From Haemophilus parainfluenzae T3T1 (GTDB lineage: Bacteria > Pseudomonadota > Gammaproteobacteria > Enterobacterales > Pasteurellaceae), in contig NC_015964.1 in NCBI RefSeq assembly GCF_000210895.1, forward strand, positions 1,881,501 to 1,945,500: 64,000 bases of DNA, given 5' to 3'. The translations under genes and the position numbers were made by a program. The stretch's first letter is position 1; every line of letters begins with the position of its first letter. The notes beneath the pieces were generated by a model. It ran no database searches and was not told where the DNA came from. It worked only from the letters and a program-made list of their open reading frames with translations. Positions 9,083 to 19,356 of this stretch are shown piece by piece.

Positions 9083-11020
9083 TTACTTCTCTTCACTGCC
9101 TTTATATAAACGGTTTTTATACAAATAGCTGCCAAGTAAGGCATGTGCCAAGGCTTCTTTTTTCATTTCTTCCGGTACTTCTTTTTCAGTTAATGTGTCT
9201 TTTTCTTTATCGTAAACATAACCTTTTGCTTTGCTATTTGGTGTTTGGATAACGACATCATGATTGCCTTTCATTAAAGCTTGGGTTTGATCAAACTGCA
9301 TAAACGCACGATCTGGATTAGCGTCTTGCGTTAAATCAAAACCAATCATCGGATAATTACCACTTACGCCCGCAATAGAAAGTAAGGTTGTCGGCATATC
9401 AATTTGACTCACTAAACGACTGTCTCGGCGTGGCTCAACATGATCACCTAAAATTAACGCAGGAATATGGAAATGCTTAATTGGCACTAAGCTTGCCCCT
9501 GCAGCACGGGAGTCGTGGTCTGCAATCACTAAGAACACGGTATCTTTCCAATAATTAGATTCTTTCGCTAACTTGAAGAAATGACCAATCGCATAATCCG
9601 CATATTTTGCGCTGTTATTACGTGTTGCTTTTGGTTGTTCATAAAGCTCAATTTTGCCATCTGGAAACTCGAAAGGATCGTGATTGCTCGAACTAAATAC
9701 GAGGCTAAAGAATGGTTTCCCTTCATTCTGTAATTGGGTAAAGGTTTCGTTCGCTTTATCAAATAGATCCTCATCACTCACCCCCCAAGTCGCAGTAAAT
9801 TTCGGATTTTGGTAATCTTTCTGATCGATAATGGTTTGGAAACCATTGCCATAGAAAAAGCTTGCCATGTTATCAAAGTGTTTTTCACCGCCATAAATAA
9901 AGGACGTGTTATAACCTTGTTTGGCGAGTAAATCTGCAATGGTAAAGAAACCACTTTGACTGTTATTTAATTTCACCACTGCACGTGCTGGAGTGGGGGT
10001 GAAACCTGCAGTCGTAGCTTCAATACCTCGCACAGAACGAGTTCCTGTAGCATAGAGATTTTCAAATAACCAGCCTTCTTTGGCTAACTTATCAAATTCA
10101 GGTGAAAGTGGTTTTCCGCCTAACGTACCCACAAATTGCGCCCCAAAACTTTCTTCCAAAATAATGACGATATTTTTCGGTTTACCTTGGTAAGTGGCTT
10201 GGTTTTTCGTTAATGTTGGAATCTTCTCAGAAATATAATCACTTTCAGGACGGCCACGGCTGGCTTTGACAATACGCAACATTTCATCAGTATCCATTTT
10301 GCCGTACACTTCGGAAGATGAACCTTCATCTTTAAATTGCTGTGCCGCATAAAGGACAGAATAGCCAGAGTTCAACACTAGAGAATTCACTAAACCATCG
10401 GAAGAAAAGGCGACCATTGCAGGGTTAACACCACGGTGTTGGAAACTCGAACGCGCACCTAAAAAAGCAACTGCAATCACAAGCAATGCTACTACAGGAC
10501 GTAATTTCCAGCTCATTGTGCGTAAATTTTTGACCGCATAACCAGATAGTTTCCAATAACAGAAGAAAGCCGTAACAGTAAAAATGAGGCTAAAAATGAC
10601 CGCAGTTAAATGGCCTTCCATCAACATTGAAAAGACTTCTTTCGGATAAATGAGATATTCGATAAATAGACGGTTTGGACGGAAATCATAGGTTTCGATA
10701 AATGCGGGCGTAGCCAATTCCATAAATAGAATAAACACACTACCGAGAGTAAGCCAAATGCGTAAAATCATTTTCCAAATTCGGCTATGATGAAATAGCA
10801 CCGTAAATAATGCTGGCACACCAAATAAGTAGCACAAGGCTACGATATCCATACGTAAGCCTTGTAAGAATAATTGCCCCCATCCCTCTACCGCAGATAC
10901 GCGATCAGCTTGCCACAGTGCAAGACCAAGACGAGATAAGGTGAAAATAATCAGATTAATGATGACGAAGAGGAAAATCGGATATAAAGGAGAACGTGTT
11001 TGTTTCATTTTGACACTCAT
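9083..11020 (-). CDS. LTA-synthase-family membrane sulfatase/phosphotransferase
   Basis: A 645-residue protein with about five N-terminal membrane segments (within residues 10-205) and a large extracytoplasmic sulfatase-fold domain (about 280-590). Features of the alkaline-phosphatase superfamily are IVIILEESFGAQF (metal ligand Glu), the catalytic Thr in ATGTRSVRGIEA, FIYGGEKHFDNM and the His/Asp metal site VIADHDSRA. Relatives include LtaS, OpgB and LPS phosphoethanolamine transferases such as Haemophilus Lpt6. The likely role is transfer of a phospho-alcohol head group to an envelope glycan or lipid. The sequence alone does not settle the acceptor. It is a single gene downstream of maeB on the same strand. 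Confidence 0.8.
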   Translation of the reverse strand: MSVKMKQTRSPLYPIFLFVIINLIIFTLSRLGLALWQADRVSAVEGWGQLFLQGLRMDIVALCYLFGVPALFTVLFHHSRIWKMILRIWLTLGSVFILFMELATPAFIETYDFRPNRLFIEYLIYPKEVFSMLMEGHLTAVIFSLIFTVTAFFCYWKLSGYAVKNLRTMSWKLRPVVALLVIAVAFLGARSSFQHRGVNPAMVAFSSDGLVNSLVLNSGYSVLYAAQQFKDEGSSSEVYGKMDTDEMLRIVKASRGRPESDYISEKIPTLTKNQATYQGKPKNIVIILEESFGAQFVGTLGGKPLSPEFDKLAKEGWLFENLYATGTRSVRGIEATTAGFTPTPARAVVKLNNSQSGFFTIADLLAKQGYNTSFIYGGEKHFDNMASFFYGNGFQTIIDQKDYQNPKFTATWGVSDEDLFDKANETFTQLQNEGKPFFSLVFSSSNHDPFEFPDGKIELYEQPKATRNNSAKYADYAIGHFFKLAKESNYWKDTVFLVIADHDSRAAGASLVPIKHFHIPALILGDHVEPRRDSRLVSQIDMPTTLLSIAGVSGNYPMIGFDLTQDANPDRAFMQFDQTQALMKGNHDVVIQTPNSKAKGYVYDKEKDTLTEKEVPEEMKKEALAHALLGSYLYKNRLYKGSEEK

Positions 11021-11101
11021 AAGTCCTAAGGGAATCGCTACCCTTTGATTAATTTAAAGTACGCTAATGCGCTATTCCTTCCATAGACAGATAAAAAAAC
11101 A

Positions 11102-11143
11102 CAAAGTGCGGTTAAAAACATCATCATTTTTGACCGCACTTTG
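11102..11143 (-). terminator. intrinsic terminator of maeB (inverted uptake-signal pair)
   Basis: CAAAGTGCGGTTAAAAA (11102-11118) pairs with its near-complement at 11127-11143. The minus-strand transcript then meets a T-run (AAAAAAA on plus near 11093). Both arms contain the full AAGTGCGGT core. Confidence 0.8.
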
Positions 11144-11154
11144 AGAAAGTAAAA

Positions 11155-12429
11155 TTATGCTGCAACTAATGCTTTTAATTGTTTTTCATAAGCTGCCCAG
11201 TCTGTGATTGGTCGCGTTGCAACGCCTGTTTCCATCGCTTTTTTCGCTACCGCAGAAGAGACAGTAAACAATAAACGAGGATCAAACGGAGTTGGAATCA
11301 CATAATCTGGACCAAATGATAACGCACCATAACTTGCAATAATTTCTAACGGCACCGGTTCTTTCGCCAAACCTGCAATTGCACGAGAAGCCGCTAATTT
11401 CATTTCTTCATTAATCTCTGTTGCACCCACATCTAAAGCACCACGGAATAAGAATGGGAAACAAAGCACATTATTAACTTGGTTTGGAAAGTCTGAACGA
11501 CCAGTACAAACAATCGCATCCGGACGTACTGCTTTCGCTTCATCTGGGGTAATTTCAGGTACTGGGTTAGCCAATGCTAAGATTAATGGATTTTCTGCCA
11601 TGGTTTTCACCATTTCAGGTTTTAATGCACCTGCTTTAGAGCAACCTAAGAACACATCGGCTCCCTTAACGGCATCCGCTAATGTGCGCCAACCATTATC
11701 TTCAATGGCGTAGAATTGTTTGGTTTCATCCATGTTATCGCCACGGCCTTTGAAAATCACACCTTTAGAGTCACACATAGTGATATTTTCTTTTTTGAAA
11801 CCCAATGCACGAAGCAAGTTAGTACAAGCAATAGCAGAAGCACCTGCACCATTTACTACTAAGCGTACATCTGCAATGTTTTTTCCAATAATTTCTAATC
11901 CGTTTAATGCTGCCGCACCAACGATGATAGCTGTACCATGTTGGTCATCATGGAATACCGGAATGCCCATACGTTCACGCAATGCTTTTTCAATGTGGAA
12001 ACATTCCGGTGCTTTGATATCTTCAAGGTTAATGCCACCAAAAGTAGGTTCTAATGAAGCAATAATATCGATTAATTTATCTGGATCATGTTCATTGATT
12101 TCAATATCGAATACATTGATTCCGGCAAATTTTTTGAACAATACACCTTTCCCTTCCATAACAGGTTTTGAGGCAAGTGCACCAATATTTCCTAAACCTA
12201 ATACAGCAGTACCATTTGAAATCACGGCCACTAAATTAGCACGAGCAGTATAACGGCTTGCAGCAGAAGGATCTTTTTCAATTTCGAGACAAGGCTCTGC
12301 AACACCTGGAGAATAAGCAAGGGCTAAATCATGTTGGGTTTCTAGCGATTTGGTTGGGGTAACGGCAATTTTCCCCGGAATTGGGAATTCATGAAAATCT
12401 AATGCGGCTTGGCGTAATTGTTCGCTCAT
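11155..12429 (-). CDS. maeB: NAD(P)-dependent malic enzyme, short form without phosphotransacetylase domain
   Basis: A 424-residue malic enzyme that decarboxylates malate to pyruvate and yields NAD(P)H. It has the N-terminal malic motif [12 protein letters not shown], the catalytic Lys region, [12 protein letters not shown] and the dinucleotide-binding [17 protein letters not shown]. coli MaeB carries an extra C-terminal phosphotransacetylase-like domain of about 320 residues. That domain is absent here. I chose ATG 12429 ([15 protein letters not shown]) because GGAG sits 8-11 bp upstream. The frame is open to an earlier ATG at 12474, but that N-terminus does not look like the family. Confidence 0.92.
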   Translation of the reverse strand: MSEQLRQAALDFHEFPIPGKIAVTPTKSLETQHDLALAYSPGVAEPCLEIEKDPSAASRYTARANLVAVISNGTAVLGLGNIGALASKPVMEGKGVLFKKFAGINVFDIEINEHDPDKLIDIIASLEPTFGGINLEDIKAPECFHIEKALRERMGIPVFHDDQHGTAIIVGAAALNGLEIIGKNIADVRLVVNGAGASAIACTNLLRALGFKKENITMCDSKGVIFKGRGDNMDETKQFYAIEDNGWRTLADAVKGADVFLGCSKAGALKPEMVKTMAENPLILALANPVPEITPDEAKAVRPDAIVCTGRSDFPNQVNNVLCFPFLFRGALDVGATEINEEMKLAASRAIAGLAKEPVPLEIIASYGALSFGPDYVIPTPFDPRLLFTVSSAVAKKAMETGVATRPITDWAAYEKQLKALVAA

Positions 12430-12629
12430 ATAAAATACTCCATTTTCACTTAGGTTAAATAAAATTTGCGCCATTATACTCTCTTTTTAAGAGAATTTTG
12501 TGACATACCGCAAAAATTTTACAAATTTATTACAAAATATGAGTGAAATCGACCGCACTTTTTGTCTTTTCTTCACATTTAGAGCCAAAAACGTTACTAT
12601 GTCGCAAAAAAACATGCAGGATGTAAATA

Positions 12630-13259
12630 ATGAGTTTGTTTTCTAAATTTAGAAGTGCCATCAATAAATTACAACGGAAAGCGATTAACAAAACCTTCCA
12701 ACAACGGTTAACCAACCAAGGCATGTCAGTAATTTCGGCAAACTGTGTCGGTGCATTTATTTTGCACGACCTCAATCAGCCTTTTAATTCTCCGTTTGTT
12801 AACCTTTATTTAGACCCAAGCGATTTTGTTCGCTATCTACAGAACATCGCATTCTATCAAGCACAACCGCTTCAATTTATACAAACAGAAAAACCATATC
12901 CCGTTGGTCTATTAGGTGATCTTAAAGTACACTTTATGCACTACCACTCTGAACAAGAAGCTCAGGAAAAATGGGAAGCTCGCTCACAACGTTTAAACCT
13001 CGATAACTTGTTTATTATGATGACAGATAAAGATGGTGGAAAAGGTGCAAAATATGAAGACTTGCAAGCCTTCGATAACTTGCCTTATCCAAACAAAGTC
13101 GTCTTTACCCACAAGCCATATCCTGAATTAAAATCCGCTTTCTACATTAAAGGCTTTGAAAACGAAGGCGAAGTGGGCGATTTATTTACTTTTTCCGGTT
13201 GGAATGGCGAAAAATATTACGATCAGTTTGATTACGTCAGCTGGTTCAATCAAAAATAA
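12630..13259 (+). CDS. DUF1919 family protein (possible glycan-modifying enzyme)
   Basis: A 209-residue protein recognised as a DUF1919 member by its overall pattern. It has a basic N-terminus, SVISANCVGAFILHDL, then NLYLDPSDFVRYLQN, and a C-terminal WNGEKYYDQFDYVSWFN. Relatives occur in capsule and exopolysaccharide clusters, but their reaction is not established. No signal peptide or membrane segment is evident. It starts a tight plus-strand run: rsuA follows after 9 bp and bcr 1 bp after that. This small operon is shared with Haemophilus as far as I recall. ATG is preceded by CAGGATGTAAATA. Confidence 0.75.
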   Translation: MSLFSKFRSAINKLQRKAINKTFQQRLTNQGMSVISANCVGAFILHDLNQPFNSPFVNLYLDPSDFVRYLQNIAFYQAQPLQFIQTEKPYPVGLLGDLKVHFMHYHSEQEAQEKWEARSQRLNLDNLFIMMTDKDGGKGAKYEDLQAFDNLPYPNKVVFTHKPYPELKSAFYIKGFENEGEVGDLFTFSGWNGEKYYDQFDYVSWFNQK

Positions 13260-13268
13260 GAGTTTACG

Positions 13269-13967
13269 ATGCGACTAGATAAATTTATTGCTGAGAATAC
13301 AGGCTTAACCCGTTCACAAGCCACCAAGGCCATTCGCCAAAGTGCGGTCAAAATTAATGGTGAAATTGTGAAAAATGGTGCGACCAAAGTAAGCCTAGAA
13401 GATGAAATTTATTTTGAAGATGAATTGTTGCCTTGGGTAGAAGAAGGGCAATATTTTATGTTGCATAAGCCACAAGGCTACGTTTGCTCTCACGATGATG
13501 GAGACTACCCAACCATTTATCAGTTCTTTGAACCGCCTCTTTCTGGCAAGTTACACAGCGCTGGACGATTAGATGTGGATACCACCGGGCTCGTGCTATT
13601 AACGGATGATGGTCAATGGTCACATCGTATTACTTCACCAAAACATCAATGCGAAAAAACCTATTTAGTCACTTTAGCCGATCCAGTTGAAAACCATTAT
13701 GCTTCAGCCTGTGAAGAAGGCATTCTGCTACGTGGTGAAAAAGAACCCACTAAGCCGGCGAAATTAGAAGTATTAGATGATTACAACGTTAATTTAACTA
13801 TCTCTGAAGGACGCTATCATCAGGTGAAACGAATGTTTGCTGCACTTGGTAATAAAGTCGTTGCGCTACACCGTTGGAGAATAGGTAACGTTGAATTAGA
13901 TGAAAGCTTAGAAGAAGGCGAATTTCGTCCACTCACTCAGGAAGAAATCGACAATTTAGTGAAATAA
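13269..13967 (+). CDS. rsuA: 16S rRNA pseudouridine(516) synthase
   Basis: A 232-residue RsuA-type enzyme that isomerises U516 of 16S rRNA during small-subunit assembly. The N-terminal S4 RNA-binding domain covers about residues 1-60 (MRLDKFIAENTGLTRSQA). The catalytic domain holds GRLDVDTTGLVLLTDDG with the nucleophile Asp102, and a later SEGRYHQVKRMFAALGN. Length matches the family (231 in E. coli). It is the middle gene of DUF1919-rsuA-bcr. An intact uptake signal, AAGTGCGGTC, lies inside the coding region near 13340. Confidence 0.95.
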   Translation: MRLDKFIAENTGLTRSQATKAIRQSAVKINGEIVKNGATKVSLEDEIYFEDELLPWVEEGQYFMLHKPQGYVCSHDDGDYPTIYQFFEPPLSGKLHSAGRLDVDTTGLVLLTDDGQWSHRITSPKHQCEKTYLVTLADPVENHYASACEEGILLRGEKEPTKPAKLEVLDDYNVNLTISEGRYHQVKRMFAALGNKVVALHRWRIGNVELDESLEEGEFRPLTQEEIDNLVK

Positions 13968-13968
13968 T

Positions 13969-15159
13969 ATGAGCCAAAATATTAAACCTACCTTTATTTT
14001 TATCGCCACGCTCGGCATCCTCTCGATGCTACCGCCTTTGGGCGTGGATATGTATATTCCGTCCTTTTTAAATATTGCTGAAGACCTAAATATCAACTCC
14101 GAGCAAGTTCAGCACACGCTGACATTCTTTGCTTACGGCATGGCTGCAGGACAATTATTCTGGGGGCCCTTTGGCGATAGTTTTGGTCGTAAACCAATTA
14201 TTCTGTTAGGTGTCATTATTGGTGCTATCACCGCTATTATTTTAACCGGTATCCATTCTATTGGTAGTTTCACTGCTCTGCGTTTCATTCAAGGTTTCTT
14301 TGGTGCAGCACCCGTTGTGCTTTCTGGGGCGTTATTACGGGATTTATTTAGCAAGGATCAACTCTCTCGAGTCATGTCCACCATCACGCTTGTCTTTATG
14401 ATCGCGCCGCTTGTTGCACCTGTGATTGGCGGATATATTGTGAAGTATTTCCACTGGCACATGATTTTTTATGTGATTGGTACGATGGGATTTCTTGCAG
14501 CATTACTCGTCTTTTTCATTATTCCTGAAACCCATAAGCAAGAAAATCGTATTCCACTTCGCCTAAATATCATTGCTCGTAACTTTATGATGCTTTCAAA
14601 ACAAAAAGAAGTGTTAGGTTATATGGCGGCCGCCTCTTTTGGATTTGGCGGTTTATTTGCTTTCGTCACAGCAGGCTCTATTGTCTATATCGGTATTTAT
14701 GGCATCCCTGTCGATGAATTCGGTTATTTCTTTATGATCAATATTGCCATCATGACAACGGCTTCTTACCTCAATGGGAAATTTGTATTGAAATTAGGTG
14801 CTGAAACCATGTTACGAATTGGTATTGCGGTACAATTCATATCAGGAATTTGGTTATTTTTAACCGCACTTTTTGATTTTGGTTTTTGGCCAATGGCAAT
14901 TGGTGTAGCCTTTTTTGTCGGTCAAAACCCATTAATCTCATCCAATGCTACCGCCTCTATTCTAGAAAAATTCCCAACGATGGCAGGAACCGCAAATTCA
15001 TTAATGGGAAGTGTACGTTTTGGTGTCGGCGCAGTGATGGGCTCCTTGGTAGCGAGCTTTAAAATGGAAACCGCTGCACCAATGCTCTATACAATGACAG
15101 CTTGCGTGGTTATTTCAGCTCTTTCTTATTACTTCCTGACTTATCGAAATGAACGATAA
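13969..15159 (+). CDS. bcr: Bcr/CflA-type multidrug efflux MFS transporter
   Basis: A 396-residue major facilitator protein with 12 predicted membrane segments. It has the Bcr/CflA N-terminal signature LPPLGVDMYIPSF, the MFS loop motif GPFGDSFGRKPIIL and a motif C-like stretch in segment 5 (APLVAPVIGGYIVKY). The family exports bicyclomycin, chloramphenicol-type drugs or sulfonamides by proton antiport. The physiological substrate here is unknown. Only 1 bp separates it from rsuA, so translation is probably coupled; the rsuA-bcr pair is also adjacent in E. coli. Confidence 0.9.
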   Translation: MSQNIKPTFIFIATLGILSMLPPLGVDMYIPSFLNIAEDLNINSEQVQHTLTFFAYGMAAGQLFWGPFGDSFGRKPIILLGVIIGAITAIILTGIHSIGSFTALRFIQGFFGAAPVVLSGALLRDLFSKDQLSRVMSTITLVFMIAPLVAPVIGGYIVKYFHWHMIFYVIGTMGFLAALLVFFIIPETHKQENRIPLRLNIIARNFMMLSKQKEVLGYMAAASFGFGGLFAFVTAGSIVYIGIYGIPVDEFGYFFMINIAIMTTASYLNGKFVLKLGAETMLRIGIAVQFISGIWLFLTALFDFGFWPMAIGVAFFVGQNPLISSNATASILEKFPTMAGTANSLMGSVRFGVGAVMGSLVASFKMETAAPMLYTMTACVVISALSYYFLTYRNER

Positions 15160-15193
15160 AGTGCGGTCAATTTTCGAGTCAATTTAAAGCAAT

Positions 15194-15219
15194 AAAGGCG
15201 GGAACTCCCGCCTTTTTTA
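15194..15219 (+). terminator. intrinsic terminator of the DUF1919-rsuA-bcr unit
   Basis: AAAGGCGGGA (15194-15203) pairs with TCCCGCCTTT (15206-15215), followed by TTTT. It sits between convergent genes and has A residues upstream, so it may be bidirectional. Confidence 0.85.
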
Positions 15220-15231
15220 TGTCATCAAAAT

Positions 15232-16671
15232 TTATTTCCAAATTCGATGCTCTAATACTCGTTTTTTAATTTCAGGATAGAGGTCAATTTTAAATTCAGG
15301 CTCTTTTCCTGCTTTTAATTGACGTTGATAGTCTTTCATTAACTTCCACACAATCGGGGAAAGTAAAACAATCGCGACTAAGTTGATAATAGCCATCACT
15401 GCCATCACGGTATCTGCAAAATTCCATACCACATTGCCCGATTTTACTGAGCCAAAATAAACAAAGAATAAGACAGCCAAACGGAACGACCACACAAACC
15501 ACGGTTTATTTTTTATAAAACGAATATTACTTTCCGCATAAGCATAGTTACCGATAATAGAGGAATAAGCAAAAAGCAATAAAATGAAAGCCAAGAAATG
15601 CACACCAAAGTCGCCAACATGATATCGCAATGCATTTTGCGTTAAGGAAATGCTTTTCAGTGTTTCACCGCCATAGTTATCGGAAAGTAAAATAATCACT
15701 GCCGTACAAGTACAGACGATCATGGTATCTACAAATACACCTAGCATTTGGACTAAACCTTGACTAACTGGATGTTTTACATGAGCTGCAGCCGCAGCAT
15801 TTGGTGCAGAACCCATCCCCGCTTCATTAGAGAATAATCCTCGCTTGATCCCCATCATCATGGCTTTAGACACTAAAGCACCAAACATACCACCAGCTGC
15901 AGATTGGAAAGTAAAGGCACTTTTGTAAATATTGGCGATTACCGTTGGGATCATATCAATATGCATGCCTAAGATAATTACCGCCATAATTAGATAAAAG
16001 AGTGCCATCATCGGTACTACGCTACTAGAAATGGTCGCAATACGTTTCACGCCACCAAAAATAATTGCGGCAGTTAGTACCACTAAAACCATACCAACAT
16101 ATTCACCTTGCCAATCCCAAGCATTTTTAGTCGCTTCTACGATTGAGTTTGCTTGTACTGAATTAAATGCAAAACCAAAAGTAAAAATGAGTGAAATAGC
16201 AAATGCTACCGCTAAGCAACGTGATTTTAAACCTTGTGTAATATAGTAAGCGGGGCCACCACGGAAAGAGCCATCTTTATCTTGAATTTTGAATACCTGT
16301 GCTAAAGTCGATTCCGCAAAAGCACTCGACATGCCAATAAATGCCGTTACCCACATCCAAAATACGGCACCTTCACCACCAAGTGCAATGGCTGTTGCTA
16401 CACCGCTGATATTACCGACACCAACTCGACTTGCAAGCCCAGTTGCAAAAGCTTGGAATGGCGTTAGAGAATTACCCTCTGCCGCGCGACCAAACCACAT
16501 TTCACGTATACTTGCAGGGAAAAGACGTAACTGTACTAAGCCTGTAGTAATTGTAAAAAATAGACCTACACCTAATAAAATAACAATCGTTATATTCCAT
16601 AATGGCTCATCTAAATGTTCAACAACCCATGTTAAACCTTGCTCAATCCAGTTCCCAAATTCTGTCAACAT
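15232..16671 (-). CDS. alanine/glycine:cation symporter (AgcS family)
   Basis: A 479-residue inner-membrane Na+-coupled amino-acid symporter with about 11 hydrophobic segments. AgcS signatures seen are ATGLASRVGVGNISGVATAI, GGPAYYITQGL and the conserved LFSNEAGMGSAPNAAAAA. I chose ATG 16671 (MLTEFGNWIEQ) because GAGG stands 6 bp upstream. An in-frame start further upstream at 16695 has no comparable site. It lies downstream of nagK but behind a strong hairpin terminator, so it is probably a separate transcript. Confidence 0.92.
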   Translation of the reverse strand: MLTEFGNWIEQGLTWVVEHLDEPLWNITIVILLGVGLFFTITTGLVQLRLFPASIREMWFGRAAEGNSLTPFQAFATGLASRVGVGNISGVATAIALGGEGAVFWMWVTAFIGMSSAFAESTLAQVFKIQDKDGSFRGGPAYYITQGLKSRCLAVAFAISLIFTFGFAFNSVQANSIVEATKNAWDWQGEYVGMVLVVLTAAIIFGGVKRIATISSSVVPMMALFYLIMAVIILGMHIDMIPTVIANIYKSAFTFQSAAGGMFGALVSKAMMMGIKRGLFSNEAGMGSAPNAAAAAHVKHPVSQGLVQMLGVFVDTMIVCTCTAVIILLSDNYGGETLKSISLTQNALRYHVGDFGVHFLAFILLLFAYSSIIGNYAYAESNIRFIKNKPWFVWSFRLAVLFFVYFGSVKSGNVVWNFADTVMAVMAIINLVAIVLLSPIVWKLMKDYQRQLKAGKEPEFKIDLYPEIKKRVLEHRIWK

Positions 16672-16719
16672 AAAAACCTCGCTTAAAAAAATCAATATTT
16701 TGATTGTAGAGAGATAAAA

Positions 16720-16757
16720 GAAAAAATCCAGTTTTCTTAAAAAGAAACTGGATTTTT
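16720..16757 (-). terminator. intrinsic terminator of nagK
   Basis: A 13-bp perfect stem (16722-16734 with 16745-16757) around a ten-base loop. It is followed on the minus strand by T residues and lies between nagK and the alanine symporter gene. Confidence 0.8.
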
Positions 16758-16808
16758 ATCCTATAACACAAAATTTATTCAAATTTTTGCTGTATTTTTA
16801 GATTAAAT

Positions 16809-17726
16809 CTATTCACGTTTTAAAAATAACGCTGCAGCACCACGAACCCCACCAGAATCGCCATGTTTTGCTTTTTTGATTGGTGGCACTTTTGCACTAC
16901 GCATTAAATGAGGTGGCAATGCTTTTGGTAACGCCTCATAGAGATAATCAAAATTCGATAAACCACCACCAAGAACAATCATATGTGGATCAAATGCAGT
17001 AATAATGTTACCGATAGAAATAGCCGCTAACTCTACAAAAATGCGAACAAAATCAACCGCACTTTCCTCTTTCGCATAAAAACGATCGATAATTTCTTTC
17101 GCTGATAATTCCTCGCCTTTTAAGTCACGGTACAACATTTCAAAACCGCGACCTGAAATATACGTATCCAAACAAGCGTGATTACCACAACCACATTGAT
17201 AAATAGGGGCTTTATCCCAACCCAATAATTTTAAGGCATGATAATTTAATTGAAGATGCCCTAACTCCCCTGCCATCCCCACTTGTCCTGAGTGAATTTT
17301 GCCGTTAATCACAAAGCCACCACCAAAACCAGTGCCTAAAATCAGCCCTAATACGGAAGGATATTGGGTATTCTCTTCGTCCCAAGCTTCAGAAAGCGCG
17401 AAACAATTTGCATCATTTTCAGCTCGCACTTCACGCCCGAGTATTTTTTCAAGATCAGTTAAAATGGGCTTATTATCTGCGACACGAATATTCGTCACTT
17501 CAGCAAGCCCTGTCGTTAAATTAACAAATCCTGGCAACCCAAGACCTACCGTGCCTTTTTCACCAAAATGAGCATCCGCACGTTCGACTAAAACTTTGAT
17601 CGCTTGCAACCAATCTTGATAATCTGTCTGTGGTGTTGGCACGCGCTCAGTATAAAGTTTTTCTAATTTTTCATTAAAGGCAGCCAATTCAATCTTTGTG
17701 CCACCAATATCAATACCGTAATACAT
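16809..17726 (-). CDS. nagK: N-acetyl-D-glucosamine kinase (ROK family)
   Basis: A 305-residue cytoplasmic ROK kinase that phosphorylates GlcNAc from cell-wall recycling or uptake to GlcNAc-6-phosphate. It has the N-terminal phosphate loop [15 protein letters not shown], the ATP/sugar-binding blocks [10 protein letters not shown] and [14 protein letters not shown], and the ROK zinc motif [17 protein letters not shown]. The [11 protein letters not shown] end is also typical of NagK. It resembles E. coli NagK along its whole length, including [19 protein letters not shown] precedes ATG 17726. An uptake signal lies inside the gene near 17058. Confidence 0.93.
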   Translation of the reverse strand: MYYGIDIGGTKIELAAFNEKLEKLYTERVPTPQTDYQDWLQAIKVLVERADAHFGEKGTVGLGLPGFVNLTTGLAEVTNIRVADNKPILTDLEKILGREVRAENDANCFALSEAWDEENTQYPSVLGLILGTGFGGGFVINGKIHSGQVGMAGELGHLQLNYHALKLLGWDKAPIYQCGCGNHACLDTYISGRGFEMLYRDLKGEELSAKEIIDRFYAKEESAVDFVRIFVELAAISIGNIITAFDPHMIVLGGGLSNFDYLYEALPKALPPHLMRSAKVPPIKKAKHGDSGGVRGAAALFLKRE

Positions 17727-17831
17727 ATTGTCTCCTTAAAAGAGCAGTCAAAATTATTGAAATTTATAGGTTGTATTTTCCTTGAAATCAAAATGAAAAT
17801 CCATGATAAAAATCATATTTTCTACAAGCAA

Positions 17832-17868
17832 TAAAAAAGACCGGCTTTATTACTAAAACCGGTCTTTG
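17832..17868 (-). terminator. intrinsic terminator of pgpB
   Basis: AAAGACCGG (17836-17844) pairs with CCGGTCTTT (17859-17867). On the minus strand a T-run follows, from the A-run at 17833-17838. Confidence 0.8.
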
Positions 17869-17871
17869 ATG

Positions 17872-18597
17872 CTATTTATTGTTAAATAAGCCTTTCTTCT
17901 GTAAGAAACCAAAAATAATCAAATGAACAATCCATGCCGAAACTATCGCCACAAATAAATCGATAGGATAATGCATTCCAAGGCGTACACGACTAATTAA
18001 CATTAATACCCCCCAAATGGTCATGGCTCCAATCAGTAATTCCGCTTTAAAAGAACGCTTCCCTAATAATTGACTAAATCCAACGGCTAACATTAGCCAA
18101 GTGGCGGCAAAAATAGAATGTCCTGATGGGAAAGAATAACCCGTTTCATCTTCATAATGGGCTTTTAACCAGGCTGGCGTATCGGCTTGTGTAGAATAAA
18201 ATTTATCCACTAATTTTGCACGTTCTGAACGATCTTGATGATAAAAAGCATCCGTCGTACTTTCTGTTTTTTCTGCTAAATAGACAGTGAAAGGACGCGG
18301 CTCGGCAAAAACCGTTTTTAAACCTGTTTTAATTACTTGTGTAGATAATACCGACAGGCCCATTACAATCACGCCCATAATCCACTGTTTACGATTTTCA
18401 AAAAGAAAACGGAAAAGTAAAGCAAACACACCACAGGTAATTAAAGCATAAGGCACGCTACCGGTTTCGGTTAAAAGATAAAGCCAATAATCCCATTCCA
18501 TTAATTGGTTGTTTCCATGCCAATGATAAGCAAAACCCCAAACAAAAAATGGTACAAGACAAAGGAATAACGTATATAATGACAGCCTTTTAAACAT
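17872..18597 (-). CDS. pgpB: PAP2-family phosphatase PgpB (phosphatidylglycerophosphatase B / undecaprenyl-PP phosphatase)
   Basis: A 241-residue integral membrane protein of the PAP2 superfamily with six hydrophobic segments. The three catalytic motifs are complete: KTVFAEPRP (K-x6-RP), FPSGHS, and SRVRLGMHYPID (SR-x5-H-x3-D). PgpB removes phosphate from phosphatidylglycerol phosphate and from undecaprenyl pyrophosphate and related lipids at the outer face of the inner membrane. It is divergent from ribA, the same neighbours as in H. influenzae as I recall. GAGG precedes ATG 18597. Confidence 0.9.
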   Translation of the reverse strand: MFKRLSLYTLFLCLVPFFVWGFAYHWHGNNQLMEWDYWLYLLTETGSVPYALITCGVFALLFRFLFENRKQWIMGVIVMGLSVLSTQVIKTGLKTVFAEPRPFTVYLAEKTESTTDAFYHQDRSERAKLVDKFYSTQADTPAWLKAHYEDETGYSFPSGHSIFAATWLMLAVGFSQLLGKRSFKAELLIGAMTIWGVLMLISRVRLGMHYPIDLFVAIVSAWIVHLIIFGFLQKKGLFNNK

Positions 18598-18664
18598 TGT
18601 TGCCTCTTGATAATAAAAATAAAGTGCATATTTTAGCAGAATAAAGTTGAAAAAAGGATAAGTT

Positions 18665-19312
18665 ATGTCGAAAATCCAACTGGTTGCTCAAGCCAATTTG
18701 CCTACCGAATATGGCATATTTAAAATGGTCGGATTTGAATTTCCCGATACAAAAAAAGAACATGTCGCTTTAGTGATGGGTGATATTTCAAACCAAGATG
18801 AACCTGTGCTCGCCCGCATTCATTCTGAATGCTTAACGGGTGATGCATTACACAGTTTAAAATGCGATTGTGGTTTCCAACTAGCAGCCGCATTACGTCA
18901 AATTAGCGAAGCGGGTCGTGGTGTTTTAATCTATCATCGTGAAGAAGGCCGTGGCATTGGTCTAATTAATAAAATTCGTGCTTATTCATTACAAGATCAA
19001 GGCATGGATACCATTGAAGCCAATCTTGCATTAGGTTTTAAAGCCGATGAGCGTAACTTTAATGTGTGTGCCGATATGTTTGAATTATTAGGTGTGAAAC
19101 AAGTTCGCTTGATGACAAACAACCCGCAAAAAGTAGAAACGATGAAAAAAGCGGGCATTAATATTGTAGAACGCGTGCCATTAAATGTGGGTGAAAATCG
19201 TTACAATACGAAATATCTTGATACCAAAGCAAAAAAAATGGGTCATTATATTGTGCATAATAATGAAGAGCATTTAATGACTTGCCCACATTGCCAAGAA
19301 GAAGTGATTTAA
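18665..19312 (+). CDS. ribA: GTP cyclohydrolase II
   Basis: A 215-residue enzyme of riboflavin synthesis that opens GTP to 2,5-diamino-6-ribosylamino-pyrimidinone phosphate, formate and pyrophosphate. Zinc ligands are visible as Cys56, Cys67 and Cys69 in [14 protein letters not shown] and [23 protein letters not shown] forms the GTP site, with the catalytic Tyr/Arg residues. It is a stand-alone RibA without a fused DHBP synthase domain. The AAAAGGATAAGTT leader is a good ribosome-binding site. Riboflavin synthase is encoded separately at 37.5 kb. Confidence 0.96.
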   Translation: MSKIQLVAQANLPTEYGIFKMVGFEFPDTKKEHVALVMGDISNQDEPVLARIHSECLTGDALHSLKCDCGFQLAAALRQISEAGRGVLIYHREEGRGIGLINKIRAYSLQDQGMDTIEANLALGFKADERNFNVCADMFELLGVKQVRLMTNNPQKVETMKKAGINIVERVPLNVGENRYNTKYLDTKAKKMGHYIVHNNEEHLMTCPHCQEEVI

Positions 19313-19314
19313 TA

Positions 19315-19345
19315 AAAAAGCCATACAACTGTATGGCTTTTCTTT
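19315..19345 (+). terminator. intrinsic terminator of ribA
   Basis: AAAAGCCATAC (19317-19327) pairs with GTATGGCTTTT (19331-19341) around a three-base loop. It is symmetric enough to serve the convergent small lipoprotein gene too. Confidence 0.8.
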
Positions 19346-19356
19346 TATCAAAACAA

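Noticed and set aside
11720-12253. 177-codon frame antisense to maeB
   Set aside because: maeB is intact with family motifs on the opposite strand; this is a shadow frame.
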